A stretch of DNA of 64,000 nt from JAGXSE01 sp040757295. GTDB taxonomy: Bacteria > Bacillota > PH28-bin88. The DNA is taken from NCBI GenBank assembly GCA_040757295.1, contig JBFLXH010000010.1:11054-75053 (forward strand), given 5' to 3'. This document shows, piece by piece, positions 1 through 10,176 of the stretch. Every line of letters begins with the position of its first letter. Position 1 is the stretch's first letter. The position numbers and the translations under genes were made by a program. Below the pieces are notes generated by a model that saw nothing but the letters and a program-made list of their open reading frames with translations, was not told where the DNA came from and ran no database searches.

Positions 1-75
1 ATCCACGGCTGCCATGGTCTTGCAGCCCAGCCTGGTGAATTTTCTGCGATAGGCAAAGTGAGCAAGTGAGCAAGT

Positions 76-144
76 GGGGACGGTTCTTGCTTGCCTTCTT
101 GCTTGCCTTCTTGCCTGGTGTGCGACATCATGAGAACCGTCCCC
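76..144. repeat. Inverted repeat GGGGACGGTTCT / AGAACCGTCCCC
   Basis: Two 12-base arms (76-87 and 133-144) are perfect inverted copies and enclose short direct repeats built on cttgcttgcctt. The block lies just upstream of the ribosome binding site of the first gene. Arms of this kind, beginning GGGGAC, are familiar as dispersed palindromes in Clostridia, and this window has a related GGGGACA family in the flagellar operon. It may be a REP-like element, or act as a leader hairpin or terminator. No transposase is seen next to it. Confidence 0.7.
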
Positions 145-174
145 TGTCGCAGGGGGGGGGGAGGAGGCATATCC

Positions 175-3100
175 TTGGTTTATAATCCTCGTAAAACGGC
201 CTCTATTATGCTCCTATTTGTATTGTTTGCCGGGTTGCTGTTTCCTCTCTTGTCTCCTCCGGTTGTTGAGGCGGCAGTACCCGTGATAAACAAGAGTTCA
301 CCTCTCAAGGGGGGTATTGGCGGCGGCTATATTGTGGAGATCATTGGAACAGGTTTTTCTGCTGAAAGTATTGTCAGGATTGACGGAAAAACTGCCAGAG
401 TCATTGAGTTTTTGCCAGACGTGGGATCTAACCCGGGACGTCTCAGGGTGGAAGTGCCGCCAGGCAATTCTATCGGCCCCAAGGATGTGCTGATCTTAAA
501 TCCAGATATGACCTGGGATTTATGGGAAGGGGGTTTTGAATACCTTCCCGGCCCGGTAATCAATTACATTACTCCTAACTCCGGCCAAGTGGGGACAGAG
601 ATTGAGGTACGGGGCAGCAATTTTCGCTTAGGTGATACGGTGGCGGTGAGAATCGGCGGTATTCTTACACCTTTGCTGCCTAGTAAGCCCTTTACAGATA
701 CCAGCCTGTGGGTGGCTGCCCCTTCCGGCTTGACCGGCACTGTTTCCCTGGAAGTAGCCATAGTGCGGGACGGAACGGAAACGGATGAAAAGGTGCGCAT
801 CCCGGCAGGATTTACTTATACCAGTGAAATGAGCAGCCCAACAATTACTGGCCTGCTGCCGGTCAACACAGGTCTGACTACCGGCGGCCAGGAACTCACC
901 ATCCTCGGCAGCGACTTCCGGGTGGCAGTGGGCGCCCCAGACCCTATTTTTCCAAGGGTCTATTTTGGCGCCCAACTGGCTGTGATTACCTCTATCAACA
1001 CCGGCAGCATCACCGTTTTGACCCCTCCCAACACAGCCGGAGCGAAAAATGTCCTGGTGGTTAACCCGGATGGCCGCAACTCCAATATGGTTCCGTTTTA
1101 TTACGTTATTCCTGAAAAAGAAACTACCATTGAGAGTGTAACCCCTAACTTTGGCAGCAGGGAAGGGGGCACTCCCATCACCATTTCCTTATTGAACTTG
1201 CCTCTACTGGAATTTGACCCTGCCAGGCCGGGGGAGAAATACATCCAGCGGATGGAACTGACTATTGGGGGCATTCCTGCCGGCGAATACCCAAACCCTG
1301 TTTCCGGCGAGTTGCGGGTGATTAACAGCCATACCCTGGAAGCTATCACCCCAGGAGGCAGTCTTGGGAAACAAGATGTGATCTTATGGATAGTGCTGAA
1401 TGATGATTCCACACTTCAGGTAGTCCTTACCAGGGGTTTTGAGTATCGTACCCCTCAAAGCCAGCCCAGGGTCACAGCTGTTAACCGGCTGGAAGTCCCT
1501 TTAAACCAGTGGGTGGCTGATCAAGCTGAACAGCTGGGACCGGCGGAAGGCCCAGTGTTTGAACAGACGCCAATTATCATTACCGGTCAGGACTTTCGCA
1601 GTCCCCAGGAAGGAGAGACTGTCAGGGTTTTAGTTGGGCTGGACCATGCTACTGATGTGACGGTGTTGAGCCCCCGCCACATCTATGCTGTGGTGCCTGT
1701 TGGTCAAGCCCCTTCAGTGAAGGATATTACAGTCATTAACCCCGACGGGGCCTCCTTTAGGGCCCGCAATGCCTATACCTACCGGGGCGGAGCCTTGCGG
1801 GTGGATTCTGTTACTCCCAACTTTGGTCCTGTCAGTGGCGGCACAGAGATAGTTGTGCGGGGGGCTAATTTTCGCACAGACCTGGCTACCCTGGTAGTGC
1901 TGGTCGGCATTGTTGATGCCGATGGTTCGGAACACTTCGAGGTAGCCCGCTTTAAGGACCCAGCCAATAAAGTGGAGGCTGACGGCCAGGGCGAACGGAT
2001 GACCGTCATCACTCCGCCTTACACCCAAGGTTGGAAATCAGTACGAGTCAGGAACATTTACGGGGAATACACCAAGCCCAACGCCTTCTTCTACCTCCCG
2101 CCTGTTTTCAACGCCCCTATCATTACCGGTCTTGAACCGGTACAGGGGCCGGTTACCGGAGGGACAACAGTGGTTATCAGCGGTGATAATTTTGCCACCG
2201 GCGCTCAGGTGAAGTTTGGTTCAGTGACTGCCTCTGCCGCATCCACCTTGGTAGAAAGCTTGAACCGGATCCGGGTAGTTACTCCTCCTTCCTTGCCAGG
2301 ATGGCATGGGGTAACAGTGGTGAACCCGGACGGCCAGGAATTTACCTGGTGGGCGCCGCCTCAGGATGCCAACGACCCGGCGGACCCCGATGCCAAGGGC
2401 TTCTTTTATTACAGCGCTCCGGTCATTACATCCCTGGACCCCAACCGGGGCTCCACTTCCGGCAGTGGCATTATCGAGATTAATGGCAGCCAGTTTTTTC
2501 CTGGGATCAAGGTGGTCTTTGGCAAGGCAGGCCAGGCAGTACATCAGGAGGCTCCTGAGGTGTACCTGGTGAACAGCGGGAAATTGCGGGTGCGCCTGCC
2601 GGCAACCGTTACCGCAGCCAGCAATGTGCCCGTAACCGTCATTAACCGGGATGGTGGCAGCTTTACCCTGGAAGAAGCCTTTTCCTATGTAACCGCCACC
2701 ACTTTGCCCCAGGTAGAAAGGGTAGTGCCTGATTTTGGCCCTGTTGGCGGCAATATTGAGGTTTTGATTACCGGTCAGGAGTTTCCTCCCAACCCGGTGG
2801 TGTATTTCGGCTGGGAAAGAGTGCTTCAGGTAGTATCCGCCAGTAAGACCCAGTTAAGAGTGCGGATACCCTCCAATTTGCCCGGCAAATACCCGGTTAC
2901 GGTAATTAACCCCAACAATATGGGGGCAGGAGTTTTGGAAGATGCCTTTGAATACCTGCCCAGTCTGACTTCCCCTGCCATCCAGTCGGTTACCCCGCCA
3001 AGGGGCAGTAAGGACGGGGGAACCTATGTTACCATTACCGGACAGAACTTCTGGGAAGGGGCGCGGGTATTCTTCGGTCCCCAGGAAGTTCCTCAGGACA

Positions 3101-5742
3101 ATGTTGATTTTAGGAGCGGCACCCTCTTGAAGGTCCTGACTCCCCCAGGGGAACTGGGCTCTGTAGACGTGCGGGTGGTAAACCCTGACGGCGGGAGCGC
3201 CTTAAAGCGTGATGCCTTTACCTATATGTCTCCTTCAGATGACTACCTGCCAACGGTAACTTCCATCGAACCGAACCGCGGCACAACTGGGGGCGGCACC
3301 TTTGTTACCATTAAAGGAGATAACTTCTGGAAAGATGTGCAGGTGTTTTTCTCCGGATTACCGGCCTTAAAAGTAGTGCGGGTTGACCGGGAGACCATTA
3401 CCCTGGAAACCCCTCCTCACCCGCCTGGCAGGGTGGAAGTCACCGTAGCCAACCAGGACGGCGGGGTGATTACGGTGATGGATGGTTTCGAGTATATGGT
3501 GCCCGGCAGCAGCCCGGTCATTACTTCCATTGACCCGGCGGTAGGGATGGCCGGGGCCGAAACCCTGGTTACTATTTCCGGGGGCGACTTCCGTTCAGGA
3601 CTTAAGGTGCTGTTCGGGGGAATTCCCGGCAGGGTTGCGAGTATTAGCTATGATACTATTTTGGTCTATACACCCCAGCATGCCAAGGGAAGGGTGGATG
3701 TGACCGTCCTAAACCCGGACTTGGGCAGTGTTACCCGCCGCAATGCCTTTGAATTTAGGTCCTCGGCCCCCAGGATTATTTCTGTGCATCCTGCGGCAGG
3801 CAGCCGGGCCGGCGGCGATATTGTCTATATCACCGGGGTTAACCTGATCCAGGAAACGGGCTTTCAGTTGTTTTTCGGCAGTACCCCCATCGAAGATACG
3901 GCAATAGAGTGGCTGGATGCCCAAACCTTAAAAATTACAACGCCTCCCGGGCCACTGGGGTATGTGGATGTCAGGGTAGTAAATCCTGACGGCGAGGAAT
4001 TTGTCTTGCGACAGGGCTTTCTTTATAAGAACCCATCCAGCAGTCCGGAGATTACCGGCATCACCCCGGCCGCCGGTCCAACAGCGGGAGGTATCTGGAT
4101 TACCCTGCACGGCGTTGATTTCCGCCAGGAAGCCATGGTTTATTTCCAAGGGCAGCCGGCTGCCAAAGTACGGCTCCTGGACAGCGGGGTTTTGATGGCT
4201 CTCTTACCCCCGTACCACCCGGGGGAAGTTGACGTGACGGTAGTCAACTATGACGGCGGCAGCCATACTTTGGAAAGGTCTTTTGCTTACCGAGTGCCCG
4301 AAAGCAACCCGCGGATTGACCGCATTGAACCAAACCGGGGCCCCCACTTGGGGGGTACAGCCGTTACTGTTACTGGGCTGGACTTCCGCCCAGGGATAAA
4401 GGTTTTTTTTGACGGGATGGAGGCTGCCGGGGTCCAATTCAGGGACTATCGGACGGTAACCGCAGTAACTCCTCCGGGGGCAGCCGGCGCCAAAGATGTG
4501 ACAGTCTTAAACCCAGACCACGGTGTTTTCACCCTAGCCCGGGGCTTTAGCTACTTCCAGGTGTCGGAACCGGTGATAACGGCCGTCAGCCCTAACCAGG
4601 GGCCGGCCACCGGCGGGACAGAGATTACGGTATCTGGCGCTAAGTTTGCCAAAGGGGTCCTGGTTACTGTGGGCGGCCAGCCGGTGACGGATCTGCGCTG
4701 GATCAACGAAGGGACCCTGAAGATGCTTACCCCGCCTGGCAGTGTAGGCTGGCGGGAAGTCCGGCTAATTAACCCTGATGGCGGCTGGACAGCCAGAGCA
4801 AATGGATTTTATTATCAGCGGCCCCGGGCAGTGCCGGACAGTCCGGGCTGGCTCTGGGTCACCACCCATGATCACGCAACACTAAGGCTGCGCTGGGGAT
4901 GGTCGGAGTTTGCCGAGTATTACGAGGTTTATATGAGTGAAAGCAGTTCTGGAACCTATCGTTTCCTCACCCAGACCCGGGATACGGGCTACTATGTGAC
5001 AGGTTTGGATCGTAATCAGCGCTATTATTTCAAAGTAAGAGCCGTTAATGAACTAGGCGCTTCTTCCTTTTCGGAAACTGACTATGCCTGGACCAGCAGC
5101 TCAGGAGAAGACCCTGCCATTCCCCTGCCCCAAGTTAGGATTGCCGCGGGGGGCTCCGAGGTTAATGTTATTATTCCAAATGATAGTTCTTTCCGGAGTT
5201 ATTACCGGATTATCCTGAACCAGGCGGAATACCGCCAGGCCTCCAGGTTTTCGGTCAGCCTTCCGGGGGAGGTTGCTAAGGCAGCCCCTCGAAACCTAAT
5301 TATTGATACCGGTGTTGTGCGGCTGCAAATGGCTTCCCAGGCCCTTTGGACACCTCGTCTGAATAACCTCACATCAAGGGAAATGGCTGATGCCTGGGCC
5401 CGGATAACCATTGGCTACAGCAGCCAATCCATTGGGGAACAGGCCCTGGCGGCTTTGGCCAAAGGAACCCGTTTGCTCACTCCGGTGGTTGAGGTGGGTT
5501 GGGAAACCCAGGTTGGGCGAAGGGTTTTCGTAAACGACCTGTTCTACGGCACGGTAACCCTAAACCTGAACTTTGATCCGGAAACCTTGAGCCAGAAAAA
5601 CTGGCAGAAAACCGCCGTCTATTATTATGATGGAAGCGCGCAAACATGGAAGGCCGCGCCTGTCAGCAGGGATCCCTATTGGCCAACCCTTTCCGTTGAC
5701 CTTAAAGGGCCAGGCAGGTATGTTTTGGTAGAACAGCCATAA
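175..5742 (+). CDS. Giant secreted IPT/TIG-repeat protein with fibronectin type III domain
   Basis: Predicted exported surface protein of 1855 residues. I choose the TTG at 175 because GGGAGGAGG lies just upstream and the next residues form a signal peptide (basic start, hydrophobic stretch, cleavage near VEA-A at about residue 33). A longer reading from 91 would run through a palindromic repeat. About 16 IPT/TIG immunoglobulin-like repeats follow to about residue 1550, each opening with a P-x-I-x-x-x-x-P-x-x-G pattern and closing near VxNPDG and a Y/F-x-Y. A fibronectin-III-like domain (about 1552-1645, ending in YYFKVRAVNELGAS) precedes a roughly 210-residue C-terminal region I do not recognise. 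It has no S-layer-homology module, but the next two genes do, so an S-layer-associated or adhesive role is inferred. No enzymatic motif is seen. Confidence 0.85.
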   Translation: MVYNPRKTASIMLLFVLFAGLLFPLLSPPVVEAAVPVINKSSPLKGGIGGGYIVEIIGTGFSAESIVRIDGKTARVIEFLPDVGSNPGRLRVEVPPGNSIGPKDVLILNPDMTWDLWEGGFEYLPGPVINYITPNSGQVGTEIEVRGSNFRLGDTVAVRIGGILTPLLPSKPFTDTSLWVAAPSGLTGTVSLEVAIVRDGTETDEKVRIPAGFTYTSEMSSPTITGLLPVNTGLTTGGQELTILGSDFRVAVGAPDPIFPRVYFGAQLAVITSINTGSITVLTPPNTAGAKNVLVVNPDGRNSNMVPFYYVIPEKETTIESVTPNFGSREGGTPITISLLNLPLLEFDPARPGEKYIQRMELTIGGIPAGEYPNPVSGELRVINSHTLEAITPGGSLGKQDVILWIVLNDDSTLQVVLTRGFEYRTPQSQPRVTAVNRLEVPLNQWVADQAEQLGPAEGPVFEQTPIIITGQDFRSPQEGETVRVLVGLDHATDVTVLSPRHIYAVVPVGQAPSVKDITVINPDGASFRARNAYTYRGGALRVDSVTPNFGPVSGGTEIVVRGANFRTDLATLVVLVGIVDADGSEHFEVARFKDPANKVEADGQGERMTVITPPYTQGWKSVRVRNIYGEYTKPNAFFYLPPVFNAPIITGLEPVQGPVTGGTTVVISGDNFATGAQVKFGSVTASAASTLVESLNRIRVVTPPSLPGWHGVTVVNPDGQEFTWWAPPQDANDPADPDAKGFFYYSAPVITSLDPNRGSTSGSGIIEINGSQFFPGIKVVFGKAGQAVHQEAPEVYLVNSGKLRVRLPATVTAASNVPVTVINRDGGSFTLEEAFSYVTATTLPQVERVVPDFGPVGGNIEVLITGQEFPPNPVVYFGWERVLQVVSASKTQLRVRIPSNLPGKYPVTVINPNNMGAGVLEDAFEYLPSLTSPAIQSVTPPRGSKDGGTYVTITGQNFWEGARVFFGPQEVPQDNVDFRSGTLLKVLTPPGELGSVDVRVVNPDGGSALKRDAFTYMSPSDDYLPTVTSIEPNRGTTGGGTFVTIKGDNFWKDVQVFFSGLPALKVVRVDRETITLETPPHPPGRVEVTVANQDGGVITVMDGFEYMVPGSSPVITSIDPAVGMAGAETLVTISGGDFRSGLKVLFGGIPGRVASISYDTILVYTPQHAKGRVDVTVLNPDLGSVTRRNAFEFRSSAPRIISVHPAAGSRAGGDIVYITGVNLIQETGFQLFFGSTPIEDTAIEWLDAQTLKITTPPGPLGYVDVRVVNPDGEEFVLRQGFLYKNPSSSPEITGITPAAGPTAGGIWITLHGVDFRQEAMVYFQGQPAAKVRLLDSGVLMALLPPYHPGEVDVTVVNYDGGSHTLERSFAYRVPESNPRIDRIEPNRGPHLGGTAVTVTGLDFRPGIKVFFDGMEAAGVQFRDYRTVTAVTPPGAAGAKDVTVLNPDHGVFTLARGFSYFQVSEPVITAVSPNQGPATGGTEITVSGAKFAKGVLVTVGGQPVTDLRWINEGTLKMLTPPGSVGWREVRLINPDGGWTARANGFYYQRPRAVPDSPGWLWVTTHDHATLRLRWGWSEFAEYYEVYMSESSSGTYRFLTQTRDTGYYVTGLDRNQRYYFKVRAVNELGASSFSETDYAWTSSSGEDPAIPLPQVRIAAGGSEVNVIIPNDSSFRSYYRIILNQAEYRQASRFSVSLPGEVAKAAPRNLIIDTGVVRLQMASQALWTPRLNNLTSREMADAWARITIGYSSQSIGEQALAALAKGTRLLTPVVEVGWETQVGRRVFVNDLFYGTVTLNLNFDPETLSQKNWQKTAVYYYDGSAQTWKAAPVSRDPYWPTLSVDLKGPGRYVLVEQP

Positions 5743-5759
5743 GGGTGGGGTGAAACAGG

Positions 5760-8240
5760 TTGAAAAAAAGCATATTGGTTTTGTTTCTGCTGGGTTTGCT
5801 CCACTTGTTTTTTGGTGGTCCGGTCGAAGCTCTTCCAGTCCAAGGCCAGATCTTTCAGGGCCGGATTAATACAGCGCAAAACTTGAATGCCGTGAAATTT
5901 AGTGACATAAACAACCACTGGGCCAGAGAGTCTATCCATCGTATGGCTTTACAGTCAATTATCCGGGGATATGGTGACGGTCGTTTTCTCCCTGATCAGG
6001 CTATGACTAAAGAAGAGACTCTGGCCATCTTGATTAGGCTGCTAGGCCAGGAAGAAAGAGCCAGGGAACTGACTGCTCCAAATGGGAACTGGTCTGATGG
6101 GTACCTGGTGGCTGCTGTTGCCCAGGGGATTATTTCAGAGGTGGAACGCCGGGAGATGGTGGAGGGTAAACGCCGTCAACCGGCAGAACGCCAGGAAGTT
6201 GGGCTATGGGTTGGCAGGGTTTTGGGCTTAAAACCGGTGCCGGAAACCCGGCAGGTGGCAGTATTTGGTTTCCGGGACCGGAACAGGATTAATGAAGCCT
6301 GGCTTCCCATGATCGAAGCGGTGGTTCAGGAGGGGGTATTTTTCGGTGTCTCCCCAGGCCTGTTTGGCCCCAGAGAGCCAATTACCCGCGGCCAGATAGC
6401 AGCTATTGCAGATAGGATCAACCCAAAACTGGCAGGATTGCGGGGCGTAAGCATATTTGCCGGGGAGTTGTTGCAGAGCCGGGAAAGGGAGATATTAGGT
6501 GGCGGTCAGCCGGCCAGACTAGTAGAATACTTGGTTCTGGCGGACAATGGCCAGGTTATCTTCCTGCAGGCGGGACCCCAAATGGATTTTATTGTGGCTA
6601 AAGGGCAGGCCTTAGGCCTGTCCGGTACCCTGACTGCCGGGGAGCGCCTCCAGGTAGTTGTTGCACATGGACAGGTTATCTATGTGGAAGCAGCCCCAGC
6701 CTCCGTCAAAAATATCCCCGCCGTTCTCCAGCAAGTGGACTCTACCAGGCGGGAGATTATTGCATACCCCCAAAACGGTCCCCTAACCTCTTTCCGGCTG
6801 GGCCCCCAGGCTGCCGTCAGGATTGGCAGCAGGGAAGCCAGCCTGAAGGACCTGTTGCCGGGACAGGAGGTAATTCTCTCTCTAAAAGGCGATCAGGTAA
6901 CTCGTGTTCAGGCCATGCTGGAGGATTTGATGCCGGGTTACCGGCAGCCCCACCAGTTTGCCGTAACCGGGCGCCTGAGGGAAATAGGGGCGGGGGGTTT
7001 GACCATATTCACCTCCCAGGAAGAAAGGACTTATACTATTACCGGTTTCACCCAGGTCTTGCGCCAGGGGAGGCCAGTTAAACCACGAGAATTAAAAACA
7101 GGGGAGACCTTGCGGCTTTTGGTCAATGAAGAACTGGAGGTCATGCGGGTAGAGGCCGCCGGTCCGGCCAGCAGGGTGACAGGGATCTATAGGGGCAGGC
7201 TGGACAAGGTTAATCCGGCTGCCCGTCAGGCGGTCTTGTACCAGGTGGCTTATCTTGATGCCGGGGAGTGGCAGCCCCGCACCGGGTTAATGACCATTGA
7301 TCTGGCTCCGGAGGCAGAGTTCTATATCGGTGACCAACCGGTGGCCTGGTCGGAAATGGCCCAACAATTTCGCCATCAAGAAGTCTACCTGGCGGTTCTT
7401 TCTCCCTTTGGGCAGGAGACGGCTGTTAAGCTGGTAGCCAAAACCGGGGAGGCAGAACTCCTGAACGGCCAGGTGCGCCGCCTTTCTTACGGGCAGGAAC
7501 AGGTCGAGTTGCGGGGTTGGACCACCCCGTTCCAGTTCGGGCCCGGCACCATTGTGGTGAAAAACCGCCAATTGGTTGAGCCAGAGGACTTATCCTCCCA
7601 GGATCACCTTTTTTTGATTGCCAACCGGGAAGATGCCCTGACTAGGGCAGTGGTGATTATTTCCCAGGAATACCTGCCGGCAGGTTTTCAGATTGCCCGG
7701 GGAGTGCTGGACCGGGTGAGGGAGGAAGATTTCCGTTTGCATCGGTACAGCTTCTATGACGGCATGCGGTGGCAAGAGGCCGGCACCAGCTCCCAGTATG
7801 CCAGTTTTTCCTTATCCCATGAGGGCAAAGTGCTAGATTTTACGGAGGACAGCCTGCGGTTGCTAACCCCGGAGGACTTCCGCCGAAGCCGCTTTTCAGG
7901 CAAGTATATCAACGAATACGTCTACCTGATCAGCAGGCAGGGCCGGGTAGAAGCCATGGTCATCTACCCCTACCGGACAATTTCTCAAGCCCTGAAGACT
8001 AGTCTCGGCCGGGTGACCGCCATTAATGAGCAAGGGGTCCTGCGCTTGGAGCGGGTGCAGGACTGGAGCGAAGGGAACCAAAAATGGATTGCTAATCCCC
8101 TGTACCTTTCCCTGGACAGCAAGGCTTCCCTGGTAATTAAGGGTGAACAGGCGGCAGACAGGCAGTCCTTCCAGGTGGGAGAAGAGGTCTTGGTCCTCCA
8201 TGACCACCAGCAAATCTATGTGGCCATTATCCAAGAATAG
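5760..8240 (+). CDS. S-layer homology (SLH) domain protein, exported
   Basis: Predicted cell-wall-anchored protein of 826 residues starting at TTG 5760, 17 bases after the preceding gene, with GGGTGGGG as ribosome site. A signal peptide is visible at residues 1-25 (MKKSILVLFLLGLLHLFFGG then PVEA). SLH modules lie near the N terminus: a clear one at about 41-95 (FSDINNHWA ... GYGDGRFLPD ... TKEE), a degenerate one at about 100-160 and a third at about 165-225 (FGFRDRNRINEAW ... GPREPITRGQIAAI). SLH modules bind pyruvylated secondary wall polymers. The remaining 600 residues look like repeated beta-rich segments with no motif I recognise. It probably forms one transcription unit with the IPT/TIG gene, so the two may act together at the surface. 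Confidence 0.82.
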   Translation: MKKSILVLFLLGLLHLFFGGPVEALPVQGQIFQGRINTAQNLNAVKFSDINNHWARESIHRMALQSIIRGYGDGRFLPDQAMTKEETLAILIRLLGQEERARELTAPNGNWSDGYLVAAVAQGIISEVERREMVEGKRRQPAERQEVGLWVGRVLGLKPVPETRQVAVFGFRDRNRINEAWLPMIEAVVQEGVFFGVSPGLFGPREPITRGQIAAIADRINPKLAGLRGVSIFAGELLQSREREILGGGQPARLVEYLVLADNGQVIFLQAGPQMDFIVAKGQALGLSGTLTAGERLQVVVAHGQVIYVEAAPASVKNIPAVLQQVDSTRREIIAYPQNGPLTSFRLGPQAAVRIGSREASLKDLLPGQEVILSLKGDQVTRVQAMLEDLMPGYRQPHQFAVTGRLREIGAGGLTIFTSQEERTYTITGFTQVLRQGRPVKPRELKTGETLRLLVNEELEVMRVEAAGPASRVTGIYRGRLDKVNPAARQAVLYQVAYLDAGEWQPRTGLMTIDLAPEAEFYIGDQPVAWSEMAQQFRHQEVYLAVLSPFGQETAVKLVAKTGEAELLNGQVRRLSYGQEQVELRGWTTPFQFGPGTIVVKNRQLVEPEDLSSQDHLFLIANREDALTRAVVIISQEYLPAGFQIARGVLDRVREEDFRLHRYSFYDGMRWQEAGTSSQYASFSLSHEGKVLDFTEDSLRLLTPEDFRRSRFSGKYINEYVYLISRQGRVEAMVIYPYRTISQALKTSLGRVTAINEQGVLRLERVQDWSEGNQKWIANPLYLSLDSKASLVIKGEQAADRQSFQVGEEVLVLHDHQQIYVAIIQE

Positions 8241-8263
8241 AAAAAACAGACCCCATTGTTATA

Positions 8264-8364
8264 ATAAGCGAGGCCACTAATTATTCATTGATTTACCGTG
8301 GCCTCAAAGCGAATTTCATACTCGGTTTCATTATGATAATGCAATTTTATCTCTTGCCGGGTAT
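8264..8364 (+). repeat. Stand-alone copy of the GAGGCCACTAATT hairpin module
   Basis: About 100 bases holding two hairpins: GGCCAC...GTGGCC and a CTCGG/TGCCGGG arm pair separated by an AT-rich loop. The module recurs inside the larger composite repeats at about 18.9, 26.6, 62.8 and 63.9 kb. An especially similar stand-alone copy sits inverted at 60786-60888; both contain the attcattgattt linker. It fills the gap between the two SLH genes and may end transcription or be a mobile palindrome. Confidence 0.7.
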
Positions 8365-8385
8365 AATCCAGCGGAGGTGCAGGAA

Positions 8386-9885
8386 ATGGGTTTTAGGCTT
8401 CCTTTAATATGGGTGACCCTGGCCTTAATCATTGGCCTATGGCCTGTGGGAGCATCCGCCTCTGTGCTGCACCTGGAAGGGGGCATTGCCAACGAGCAGG
8501 AATACCGGGAGGTGCTCTGGGTTACCGGCCGGCCCATCTTATTAACCGGAAAGGTCAAAGAAACAGTTACCGCCGGCAAGGACGGTTCGGTTACTTACCG
8601 CTTAACCTATACCAACCTGGGCAACCAGGAGCACAAAATCGCGGTGACCAGATCCCTGACCTTCGTTGCTTCCCAAGAGCAAAAGGATAACCAGCGGATT
8701 TCCGTTACCCGGCTGACCAGCTTCCGGGAAACCATTTCGGTGGATAAGGACCGCTATGTCCTGGAGGATTACCAGTTTGCCCATTCCGCCATTACCGACC
8801 AACAACCGGTGGTGGGTTACCATAGCGCCAACTGGACTGCCAGGAAGACATACAATGTAAATAAGAATGCCGGTAAGGCGGTTGTGGAAACCTGGGGCAG
8901 TTCTGTAGGCTACCAGCACAACTGGGGAAAAACCGTTACCCACAGAATTGATGGTACCGTAAACTTTGACGGGAAAGTGACGGTAGATAAAAATCAACAC
9001 AACACCAATTGGGCCGGCAGCTTTCAGGTCAACCTGTCAAACAGCCACACTCGCCGCCTGGCATACCAGCCCAATGAGCCAAGCCAGATCAGCTTTGCTG
9101 GCGGCTATCTGGAGGTCCGTCAGGATACCGGCACCCTCCAGTACAATTGCAACCTGCCTAACCTGGAAAAAGGCCTGGTGAAAGACAGCCGCCGTTTGCA
9201 GGAGGCCGGATCCCGCCAACTGGCCAGTCTCCCCAGGCAGCAGCGATTACCGGTGCCGTTATTGCGGGATATCCAGGGCCATTGGGCTCTGGAGGATATC
9301 CTTAGCCTGGCCAGCTTGGAAGCCTTCCCCGGGGGCGGTGAATATTTCGGACCCCGCTTGCCCATGCTGAGAGGGGATTTTGCCAAAGCTTTGGTAGTGA
9401 TCACAGGACTTAGTCTCCCGGTACCCCCTCCTGCCCCGAAGGGAACCACCCGAACGGTGCCTCAGCCGGAACAGCCCGTCTTTGCCGATGTAACTGCAGA
9501 TGACCCCTTTTACTACCATTATAAGGCGGTTTTTCAGGCCGGATTGATGCAGGGAACCGGGCCGGGCCTCTTTTCTCCCCAGCAGAGCCTGACCAGAGCC
9601 CAGGCCATTACCATTATGGTGCGGGCCTTGGGGCTGGAAAATACAGCTCCGGTGACCCAGGGGAAGACTTCCTTCCGGGATGACGCCGCCATTCCCGTCT
9701 GGGCCAGGGATGCTGTCTTTGTGGCACATCGCCTGGGATTGGTCAAGGGGGATGATTACGGCTATGTACTGCCCAACCAGGTGATGACCAGGGCGGAGGC
9801 CGCAGCCTTTTTAAACCGGTTTATCCGCTACCTGCAAACGGAAATGAAAGCGGAGTACCGGGAACGCATCCTGAACTACCGGTAA
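8386..9885 (+). CDS. Exported protein with three C-terminal SLH domains
   Basis: A 499-residue protein. The ATG at 8386 is preferred over the GTG at 8377 because the latter overlaps the GGAGG ribosome site. A signal peptide spans about residues 1-25 (ends GASAS). Residues about 30-270 are beta-rich with no recognised family (VTYRLTYTNLGNQ and similar). Three SLH modules follow: about 295-345 (LRDIQGHWALEDI), 365-420 (FADVTADDPFYYHYKAV ... GLFSPQQSLTRAQA) and 430-485 (FRDDAAIPVWARDAV ... LPNQVMTRAEAAAF). These fit attachment to the secondary wall polymer. The gene is separated from the preceding SLH gene by a hairpin repeat, so it may have its own control. Confidence 0.82.
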   Translation: MGFRLPLIWVTLALIIGLWPVGASASVLHLEGGIANEQEYREVLWVTGRPILLTGKVKETVTAGKDGSVTYRLTYTNLGNQEHKIAVTRSLTFVASQEQKDNQRISVTRLTSFRETISVDKDRYVLEDYQFAHSAITDQQPVVGYHSANWTARKTYNVNKNAGKAVVETWGSSVGYQHNWGKTVTHRIDGTVNFDGKVTVDKNQHNTNWAGSFQVNLSNSHTRRLAYQPNEPSQISFAGGYLEVRQDTGTLQYNCNLPNLEKGLVKDSRRLQEAGSRQLASLPRQQRLPVPLLRDIQGHWALEDILSLASLEAFPGGGEYFGPRLPMLRGDFAKALVVITGLSLPVPPPAPKGTTRTVPQPEQPVFADVTADDPFYYHYKAVFQAGLMQGTGPGLFSPQQSLTRAQAITIMVRALGLENTAPVTQGKTSFRDDAAIPVWARDAVFVAHRLGLVKGDDYGYVLPNQVMTRAEAAAFLNRFIRYLQTEMKAEYRERILNYR

Positions 9886-9979
9886 AATCCGCATTGGCAG
9901 GTTAGGGGCTTTGGTGTATAAAACTGGCAGACAAGCTCTTAATACGACTGGGTAATATCTCGCAAAGGAGGGAATATAT

Positions 9980-10171
9980 ATGGTAACGGCGGCAAGACGT
10001 GGCGCCAAATCTATCGCACGGGGTATGAACATTATGAGTTGCCGCGTTACCGGTAAATTCACTCCTTGTGAGCGGGGCTATATAGGAGAATGTGTTTCAA
10101 CAAAATCAACCAGATTAAGTCTTCCGAAGAAAGATTTTGTCCATTCGCTGCAAACTTTACATGAGGAGTGA
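9980..10171 (+). CDS. Possible small protein of unknown function upstream of fliW
   Basis: A 63-codon frame with ATG at 9980 and a good AAAGGAGG site nine bases before it. It ends just before the ribosome site of fliW. The product is basic (RRGAKSIARG) and contains three cysteines. I recognise no family. About a third of the frame lies in a hairpin repeat (10090-10142) that also occurs in a non-coding gap near 47.9 kb, which argues against a conserved protein. It could be a small or leader peptide, or not be translated. Confidence 0.3.
   Translation: MVTAARRGAKSIARGMNIMSCRVTGKFTPCERGYIGECVSTKSTRLSLPKKDFVHSLQTLHEE
10090..10142. repeat. Hairpin repeat, copy 1 (TGTTTCAACAAAATCAACC...)
   Basis: About 53 bases nearly identical to 47913-47985. 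The arms CAAAATC and GATTTTG enclose an inner TCTTCCGAAGA palindrome. The second copy carries an extra internal duplication of the CTTCC/GGAAG palindrome. This copy lies immediately before fliW, so it may act in the mRNA leader; otherwise it is a small dispersed palindromic repeat. Confidence 0.75.
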
Positions 10172-10176
10172 TAACG

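Noticed and set aside
327..4437. Several antisense frames of 70-115 codons under the IPT/TIG gene
   Set aside because: They are shadows of the high-GC repeated coding strand, with no start signals or recognisable products.
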